The notes under the pieces are model-generated. The model searched no databases and was not told the origin of the DNA. It worked only from the letters and a program-made list of their open reading frames with translations. Positions 30,880 through 35,406 of a stretch of DNA of 35,406 nucleotides are shown here, piece by piece (position 1 is the stretch's first letter; each line of letters opens with the position of its first letter). The position numbers and the translations under genes are program-made. Source of the stretch: Planctomycetota bacterium (GTDB lineage Bacteria > Planctomycetota > JACQVX01); NCBI GenBank assembly GCA_016209495.1, contig JACQVX010000194.1, positions 1-35,406 of the forward strand, given 5' to 3'.

Positions 30880-31983
30880 ATGGGGGATGGCGTGAGTTCC
30901 CAGTCGGTGACCTTCCGCGAGATCGCGGTCCAGAACCGGATCGTGAGCACGGAGCAGATCGAGGAGTGCCTCGCCCTCCAGGCAGAGCGCGCGCGCGAGG
31001 GCCTGCGCATGGCACTGGGGGTGATCCTGCTCGAGAAGGGCTACATGAATCAGCAGCAGCTCGAGCAGGTGCTCAGCATACAGGCCTACGTGGAGGCGCG
31101 CCGAGAGGACGTCATCCTCTCGCAGATCATCGCGAAGAACGGCTTCGTGGAGAAGGGGCGGCTGGACCCCATCCTGGCCGAGCAGGAGCGGACCTTCCGG
31201 ACGAAGCTCCGGATCATCCGACTCATGGATCTCCTCTCCGAACGGGGCCTGATCACGGAACGCCAGGTGGAGCTGACGCGGGCCGCCCACGAGCGAATCA
31301 AGGCCCGCCAGTCTGGGGCCGTGCCGGTGTCCGCCCCTCCTACCCCGGGGCCAGACAAGACGACCTTCGAGAAGGTGAAGGAGATCGTCCGCAAGCAGAA
31401 GGAGAGCGGACGCTCCGGGCAGGCGAGGGACGGCGTCGCGAAGAAGAAGAATCGGGATTACGAGTCGGACTATGCGAAGGTGGTCCAGGCCATCCATGGC
31501 CTGGGAGTCCCCTCCGGGGGCAAGGGCCGGGGGCAGGCGGCCGAGTACGAGCGGATGCTCGAGACGGCCATCCAGAGGCCCAGCTCCATCGACCTGGCGC
31601 CGGTGATCCCGGAGGCCCGCTGCGACATCCAGGTGCGCCCCTTCTCGGGCAACCGGGAGCTGCTCCCCGAGGACCGCCCGGTGACGGTGGTGCGGGTCTC
31701 GGGGAGCCTGGACAGCTACACCTTCCCGCGCTTCGACGAGACCCTGGCGCGGCTGGCCGACGAGGGGAAGGTCCGCCTCGTGATCAGCTTCGAGGGTCTG
31801 GACTACATCTCCAGCGCGGGGCTGGGGGTCCTGGTGGAGAAGACCCAGGCCCTGGCCCAGAAGGGCGGCGGGCTCCGGCTCAGCTCCGTGCCGGACAAGA
31901 TCCAGCGGGTCCTGGACATCCTGGGCTCCGAGGTGGTGGCCATCCACCCGACGGAGCAGCAGGCGGCCCTCACGTTCGTGTGA
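30880..31983 (+). CDS. Protein with two MshEN-like units and a C-terminal STAS domain
   Basis: The 367-residue paralogue of the preceding gene has two MshEN-like units: FREIAVQNRIVSTEQIEECL with LGVILLEKGYMNQQQLEQVL, then LSQIIAKNGFVEKGRLDPIL with LMDLLSERGLITERQVELTR. A lysine/arginine-rich middle (KVKEIVRKQKESGR and KKKNRDYESDY) precedes the STAS domain from about 255: VVRVSGSLDSYTFPRFDETL, LVISFEGLDYISSAGLGVLV, LRLSSVPDKIQRVLDILG. Serine is present at the usual phospho-site (SSAGLG). ATG 30880 is taken as start; GTG 30892 is possible. The methyltransferase and kinase follow 48 bp further on. The pair probably arose by duplication and would work in the same switch. Confidence 0.82.
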   Translation: MGDGVSSQSVTFREIAVQNRIVSTEQIEECLALQAERAREGLRMALGVILLEKGYMNQQQLEQVLSIQAYVEARREDVILSQIIAKNGFVEKGRLDPILAEQERTFRTKLRIIRLMDLLSERGLITERQVELTRAAHERIKARQSGAVPVSAPPTPGPDKTTFEKVKEIVRKQKESGRSGQARDGVAKKKNRDYESDYAKVVQAIHGLGVPSGGKGRGQAAEYERMLETAIQRPSSIDLAPVIPEARCDIQVRPFSGNRELLPEDRPVTVVRVSGSLDSYTFPRFDETLARLADEGKVRLVISFEGLDYISSAGLGVLVEKTQALAQKGGGLRLSSVPDKIQRVLDILGSEVVAIHPTEQQAALTFV

Positions 31984-32031
31984 GGGCTCGGGGGGGAGGG
32001 GCGCGCTGAATGGAGGCCTCGCCCCATCGCC

Positions 32032-32706
32032 ATGGCCGACTACCACGCCAAGCACAAGTATCGCGGAGAGGACTACGCCGAGTACTACGCCACGGGGCGC
32101 TGGGATGGGGTATGGGGTCGCCGCGTGGACCGGCGGGAGCGGAGGGGGGTGGCCCGGCTGCTGGGGCGACTGTCGCCGCTCGCCTCGATCCTGGACGTAC
32201 CCTGCGGGGCGGGGCGGTTCCTGGAGGCCCTGCTGTCGGGGGGGGGCGACGGGCGCCGGGTGTTCCAGTCGGACATCGCCCACGAGATGGTGGCCCGCGC
32301 CCGGGAGGCGGCCGCCGGGAGGGCGCGCGGCCAGTTCGTGGGGGACGCGGAGCGACTGCCGGTGGCCGACGCCTCCGTGGACCTGGTCTGCACGGTGCGG
32401 CTCCTGCACCACGTCGCGGACCCCGTGGTCCGCGTAGGCATCCTCCGCGAGGCGGCCCGGGTCAGCCGCCGCTTCGTCCTCGCCAGCTACTTCGACCGGT
32501 TCAGCCTGCAGGCCCTGCGGCGCCGGGTGCGTTCGCTCCTGGGCGGCCGTCCCAGCCGGCGGGTCGCCATCCGCCGCTCCGAGTTCCTGGAGGACGCCCG
32601 GCGCGCGGGCCTGCGGGCCGTGGCGACCTGGGGTTCCGCGCCCCTGGTCTCCGAGCAGCGGTTCGTGGTCCTCGAGCGGGTCCGCTCCGACGGCGGTGGC
32701 GCCTGA
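32032..32706 (+). CDS. SAM-dependent class I methyltransferase
   Basis: The 224-residue protein shows motif I SILDVPCGAGRFLEAL (about 54-69), an acidic SAM-ribose position in VFQSDIAHEMVARAR, motif II/III VGDAERLPVADASVDLVCTV and the post-motif RLLHHVADP, as in the UbiE/Methyltransf_11 group. The substrate is unknown. Its TGA overlaps the next ATG (TGATG), so it is coupled to the WaaP-like kinase gene. With an envelope-glycan kinase as partner, a cell-surface polysaccharide or lipid target is plausible but not shown. A G9 run lies near codon 70. Confidence 0.88.
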   Translation: MADYHAKHKYRGEDYAEYYATGRWDGVWGRRVDRRERRGVARLLGRLSPLASILDVPCGAGRFLEALLSGGGDGRRVFQSDIAHEMVARAREAAAGRARGQFVGDAERLPVADASVDLVCTVRLLHHVADPVVRVGILREAARVSRRFVLASYFDRFSLQALRRRVRSLLGGRPSRRVAIRRSEFLEDARRAGLRAVATWGSAPLVSEQRFVVLERVRSDGGGA

Positions 32707-33692
32707 TGGGAGACACCCTCCTGGTGGGCGAGGCCTTCGCCCCCGTCGTCCGGGAGAGGGGCTGGACGCGCTACCACCAGGTCCGGGACGCCTGCATCGA
32801 GGGCGTGGGGGTCGGGGGCGAGGGGCGCCACGTCTTCCCGGTGGACGGGGCGCCCCGGCGCTTCCACTTCAAGGCGCGGCGCTTCGAGGGCCTGTACCGG
32901 ACCCTCCGGGCCCTCCCGGCCCTGATCCCCTTCGTGCGCGCCGGGTGCGCGCGGGAGTTCGAGAACCTGGCGATCCTCCGGGCCCTGGGGGTCCACGCCC
33001 CGCGACCCGCTGTCTGCGGGGTCCGTCGGCGATTCGGGCTCGTGCGGGAACAATTCCTGGGCACGGAATGGATGTCCGGGTGGTGCAACCTCGAACAGCT
33101 CTGCCTGAACGGCGACCTGGAGGCCCTGCTCGCGCGCCGCGAGGAGGCGGCGCGATCCGTGGAGGCCCTGGCGCTCCTCGTGCGCCGGCTGCACCGAGCG
33201 GGCTGGGTCCACCGGGACCTCTACTTCCGCAATGTCCTCGTCCGCGAGGGCGACCTCGCCCCCACCGAGTTCGCCCTGCTGGATTGCCGGAAGGGGGGAT
33301 ACCCCCTGACCCGCTGGGGTCTGGAGCGGTGGCGGGCCTACGACCTGGCCTGCCTGGACAAGTACGCGCAGGCCTTCCTCTCGCGCCCCATGCGCCTGCG
33401 CTTCCTCCTCGCCTACCTTGGACCGGGGGCGCGCTCCCCCCACCTCCGACCGCGGCTCCGTCGCCTCCTCTGGCGCGTGGAGCGCCACCGGCGCAGGCTC
33501 GTGGCGCGCTTCTTCGCCCGCCGGCGTGGCCGGCAGCCCTGGCGGCGGCACTGGCTGGAGCGCGTCCGGGGCGCCGCCGGAGACGCCTCCGGGGGCCTGC
33601 GGCCAGACCCGCCGGCCGCAACAAACGTCCAACGGGGTGGGCGGGACGGGGGCGGTGGCCCCGTCCGCGAGGGAGGGATCGGAGGAGCTTGA
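32706..33692 (+). CDS. Lipopolysaccharide core heptose/Kdo kinase-like protein (WaaP/InaA family)
   Basis: The 328-residue protein has a small kinase fold. RFHFKARRFEG supplies the ATP-binding lysine (about 58), REFENLAILRALGV the helix C glutamate, LHRAGWVHRDLYFRNVLV (about 163-180) the catalytic loop with HRD and Asn, and FALLDCRKGG the metal-binding Asp in place of DFG. This matches kinases that phosphorylate LPS inner-core sugars and points to a Gram-negative envelope. The basic C-terminal region (RRLLWRVERHRRRLVARFFA) may contact the membrane. The last ~40 residues are low-complexity Gly/Arg/Pro and overlap where the sigma-factor promoter could lie. The stop overlaps the sigma start (TTGA). 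Confidence 0.85.
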   Translation: MGDTLLVGEAFAPVVRERGWTRYHQVRDACIEGVGVGGEGRHVFPVDGAPRRFHFKARRFEGLYRTLRALPALIPFVRAGCAREFENLAILRALGVHAPRPAVCGVRRRFGLVREQFLGTEWMSGWCNLEQLCLNGDLEALLARREEAARSVEALALLVRRLHRAGWVHRDLYFRNVLVREGDLAPTEFALLDCRKGGYPLTRWGLERWRAYDLACLDKYAQAFLSRPMRLRFLLAYLGPGARSPHLRPRLRRLLWRVERHRRRLVARFFARRRGRQPWRRHWLERVRGAAGDASGGLRPDPPAATNVQRGGRDGGGGPVREGGIGGA

Positions 33693-34306
33693 GCGTCGCG
33701 CAGGCCACGGACGAGGAGCTCGCCGCCCGCTACCAGGAGGGTGAGGTGGCGGCCTTCGAGGAGCTCCTGCGCCGTCACCAGCGCTCGGTCTACAACTTCA
33801 TCTATCGATTCCTGGGGAATTCGCCGCGGGCCGACGACCTGTTCCAGGAGGTCTTCCTGAAGGTGGTGAGGGGCATCGGGTCCTTCCGGCACGATTCCAA
33901 GTTCACCACCTGGCTCTTCCGCATCACCCGCAACGTCTGCATCGACGACCTGCGCCGCAAGCGCGTGCAGGACGCCATCCCCACCGAGGGCGGGCCCGGC
34001 GGTGGGGCGCGGTTCGGCTCCGCGGCGGAGTCGGTCCCCGACCCGGCGGAGCCCGTGGACGAGGTCCTGGCGCGCCGGGAGCTCGTGGAGGTCCTGGAAG
34101 GGGGCGTGTCGCTCCTGGCCCCGGAGCAGAGGGAGGTGTTCCTCCTGCGCGAGCACGCGGGGCTGGCCTTCCAGGACATCGCTCGCGTGGTGGGGTGCAC
34201 CCGGAACACGGCGAAGAGCCGCATGCGCTACGCCCTGGAGAAGCTGCGCCGATACCTGGAGGACCGTGGCTCCGCCGCCGGTAGGCGGAGGGCGGCCGGA
34301 GGCTGA
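33689..34306 (+). CDS. ECF-type RNA polymerase sigma factor (sigma-70 family)
   Basis: At 205 residues it is a typical ECF sigma factor. Region 2 spans about 18-90: FEELLRRHQRSVYNFIYRFL, RADDLFQEVFLKVVRGIGSF, then FTTWLFRITRNVCIDDLRRK for core binding, -10 recognition and melting. A variable linker (about 92-130) leads to region 4, about 135-195: LAPEQREVFLLREHAGLAFQ and DIARVVGCTRNTAKSRMRYA, whose helix-turn-helix reads the -35 box. The start is TTG 33689, the only start codon near the family N-terminus, with GGAGG close upstream, overlapping the kinase stop. The ORF track extends it wrongly into the kinase gene. The anti-sigma gene begins 8 nt after the stop. Confidence 0.93.
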   Translation: MSVAQATDEELAARYQEGEVAAFEELLRRHQRSVYNFIYRFLGNSPRADDLFQEVFLKVVRGIGSFRHDSKFTTWLFRITRNVCIDDLRRKRVQDAIPTEGGPGGGARFGSAAESVPDPAEPVDEVLARRELVEVLEGGVSLLAPEQREVFLLREHAGLAFQDIARVVGCTRNTAKSRMRYALEKLRRYLEDRGSAAGRRRAAGG

Positions 34307-34314
34307 CAAGGGCC

Positions 34315-35085
34315 ATGGACTGTCGCAGGGTGGACGCGCTCCTTCTGGACTACGTGTACGGCGAGCTGCCGGGCCGGCGCCGGGCCTCCATCGCGCTGCA
34401 CCTGGAGGGGTGCGCGGGGTGTCGCGCCAGGGCGGGGAGCTACGAGGCCACCCGGGCGGCGTTCGCGGGCCTGCCGCCGGTCGAGCCCTCGGCCACCGCG
34501 TCGAAGCGGGTCCTCTTCGCCGCCCGGGGTGCGGCCTCCCAGGTAGCCGCCGAGGTGGCGGCGGGCGGGGCGGCGCCCCGCTCGGGGTGGATCGCCGCGG
34601 TGGCGGCGGCCGTCCTCGCGGGGGCCGTGGGCTGGTACGCCCGGGACATGGCCACGGTGGCGCGGGGCGGGGACGTGGCCGAGGGCGACGGGCCGGGGGG
34701 CATGGCGGTCCCGGTCAGCCTCGGCGCGGGCGACCCGCTCCGGGCCACCTTCGAGATCGCCACGTCCTACTATCGCCAGAGGAAGTTCGCCCACGCCGTG
34801 GACTACCTGAGCCTCATACTCGATCGCCACCCGGAGTGCCCGCTCGTCCCCTATGCCCTCCACCAGCGGGCCTGCGCACGGTGGGGAATGAAGGACCTGG
34901 AGGGCGCGGCCCGCGACTTCGCCCGGCTCGTCGAGGGCTACCCCCGATACGAGCGCCTCTCGGTGGCCCGGGAGGACGCCGCCCGCGTGGCGGCGGAGGC
35001 GAGCGAGGAGGCCTCGCCGGACGACGGCGTCCCCTATGGCCCCATCCCGCCGGATCGAGTGCGGCCGGTGGACTACCGGGAGTAG
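34315..35085 (+). CDS. Zinc-finger (zf-HC2) anti-sigma factor with one membrane segment and TPR-like C-terminus
   Basis: The 256-residue protein starts with the anti-sigma zinc-binding motif: LDYVYGELPGRRRASIALHL then EGCAGCRA, the His-x3-Cys-x2-Cys signature at about 28-35. A single hydrophobic segment (GWIAAVAAAVLAGAVGWYA, about 91-110) should place the N-terminus in the cytoplasm to hold the sigma factor. The outer part resembles TPR/YbgF-like repeats (IATSYYRQRKFAHAVDYLSL, CARWGMKDLEGAARDFARLV), perhaps a periplasmic sensor. It follows the sigma gene by 8 nt. The frame stays open for 44 codons beyond the TAG at 35083-35085 and stops at 35218-35220. Confidence 0.88.
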   Translation: MDCRRVDALLLDYVYGELPGRRRASIALHLEGCAGCRARAGSYEATRAAFAGLPPVEPSATASKRVLFAARGAASQVAAEVAAGGAAPRSGWIAAVAAAVLAGAVGWYARDMATVARGGDVAEGDGPGGMAVPVSLGAGDPLRATFEIATSYYRQRKFAHAVDYLSLILDRHPECPLVPYALHQRACARWGMKDLEGAARDFARLVEGYPRYERLSVAREDAARVAAEASEEASPDDGVPYGPIPPDRVRPVDYRE

Positions 35086-35216
35086 GCCAGGGTTTCCGGC
35101 AACGCCCACGTCTACGACCGCGACCACGCCGGCGCACACGCACGCGATCACGACCACGAGCCCACGAAGCTACGTCCCGACGGGACTTCGCCCCGATGGG
35201 AGTGGCTCCGGGACCG
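35086..35216. other. Short region after the anti-sigma gene, with an open reading extension
   Basis: About 130 bp without an assigned gene. In the anti-sigma frame it reads on without a stop as a hydrophilic, His/Asp-rich stretch (HVYDRDHAGAHARDHDHE). By hand 36 of 44 codons end in G or C, which is lower than in the neighbours. A small inverted repeat, GTCCC-GAC-GGGAC, is visible near 35175; there is no T-tract. Confidence 0.4.
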
Positions 35217-35405
35217 CTAGCCCCCCCGGTCCCCGCCGCCCTTCTTGAGGGCCTTGAGGCGGGCCATGGCGCTGCCCACCTTCCGGCCCTCCTCCGGGGG
35301 CCGGATCGGATCCACCACGGGGGCGACGGACAGGGCGGGAGAAGAGCCAGGGGCCGCGGGCGGCGGAGCGGCGACGGTGTCCTCGGCACGTTGCGCCTCC
35401 GCGAC
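35217..35405 (-). CDS. C-terminal fragment of an unidentified protein (cut by window edge)
   Basis: The reverse strand is open from the right edge for 62 codons to TAG at 35219-35217. It reads VAEAQRAEDTVAAPPPAAPG, then a Pro/Ala/Ser linker, VDPIRPPEEGRKVGSAMARL and KALKKGGGDRGG at the end. The low-complexity linker followed by a short basic tail looks like a real protein end. No family can be named from this piece. If real it converges on the sigma/anti-sigma operon. Confidence 0.45.
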   Translation of the reverse strand, partial: VAEAQRAEDTVAAPPPAAPGSSPALSVAPVVDPIRPPEEGRKVGSAMARLKALKKGGGDRGG

Positions 35406-35406
35406 C

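Noticed and set aside
1-35406. tRNA, rRNA, CRISPR array, insertion sequence or att site
   Set aside because: No cloverleaf-like, rRNA-like, regularly spaced repeat or transposase/integrase sequence was seen on either strand. The restriction island has no recognisable integration boundaries.

Overview
The window is 35.4 kb of very GC-rich DNA (about three quarters G+C by eye), densely coded and with no gene-free stretch above 200 bp. A lipopolysaccharide-kinase-like gene, signal-peptide proteins and STAS, GGDEF/EAL and ECF sigma genes suggest a Gram-negative bacterium with rich regulation. A Myxococcota/Desulfobacterota-like or uncultured high-GC lineage would fit, but the sequence here does not settle the taxonomy. 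No rRNA, tRNA, CRISPR array, IS element or convincing rho-independent terminator was seen.

Layout. (1) 1-6.1 kb: the N-terminal part of carB runs leftward off the edge. Divergent from it is prfB-glyA, tightly coupled, followed by a membrane glycosyltransferase-like TPR protein and a secreted protein of unknown function. (2) 6.06-7.4 kb, minus strand: elbB followed by a tandem bacterial-microcompartment-type shell protein, with no other microcompartment gene in view. (3) 7.48-10.2 kb: polA, interrupted by one in-frame amber codon exactly where the 5'-nuclease domain normally has its conserved lysine. (4) 10.24-17.6 kb, minus strand: a restriction-modification island read mod, then an AAA15-TOPRIM ATPase, then res. 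Its base composition is lower than the surroundings, above all in the target-recognition part of mod. (5) 17.8-22.7 kb, minus strand: a large protein of unknown function, a cNMP-binding/DUF2225 protein and a GGDEF-EAL protein. (6) 22.8-25.5 kb: ROK glucokinase, pyruvate kinase and a 79-residue MshEN-like protein, overlapping or nearly so. (7) 25.5-26.1 kb, minus strand: an FAH-family hydrolase. (8) 26.3-29.1 kb: a secreted protein ending in a perfect 12-bp tandem repeat, coupled to a HEAT-repeat protein. (9) 29.2-35.1 kb, plus strand: a TIM-barrel epimerase-like protein, two MshEN-like/STAS proteins, a methyltransferase, a WaaP-like kinase, and an ECF sigma factor with a zinc-finger/TPR anti-sigma factor. 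A C-terminal fragment of another gene enters from the right edge on the minus strand.

How the genes may work together. The housekeeping genes (carB, prfB, glyA, polA, glk, pyk) look ordinary apart from polA. The defence island is the main accessory element: methylation, cleavage and an OLD/PARIS-like ATPase-nuclease are encoded in one translationally coupled operon. A second theme is signalling. A GGDEF-EAL enzyme, three proteins with MshEN-like repeats (a fold that binds c-di-GMP in other proteins), two STAS domains of the anti-sigma-antagonist type, and an ECF sigma/anti-sigma pair all lie within 18 kb. A link between c-di-GMP and partner switching is an inference, not shown by the sequence.
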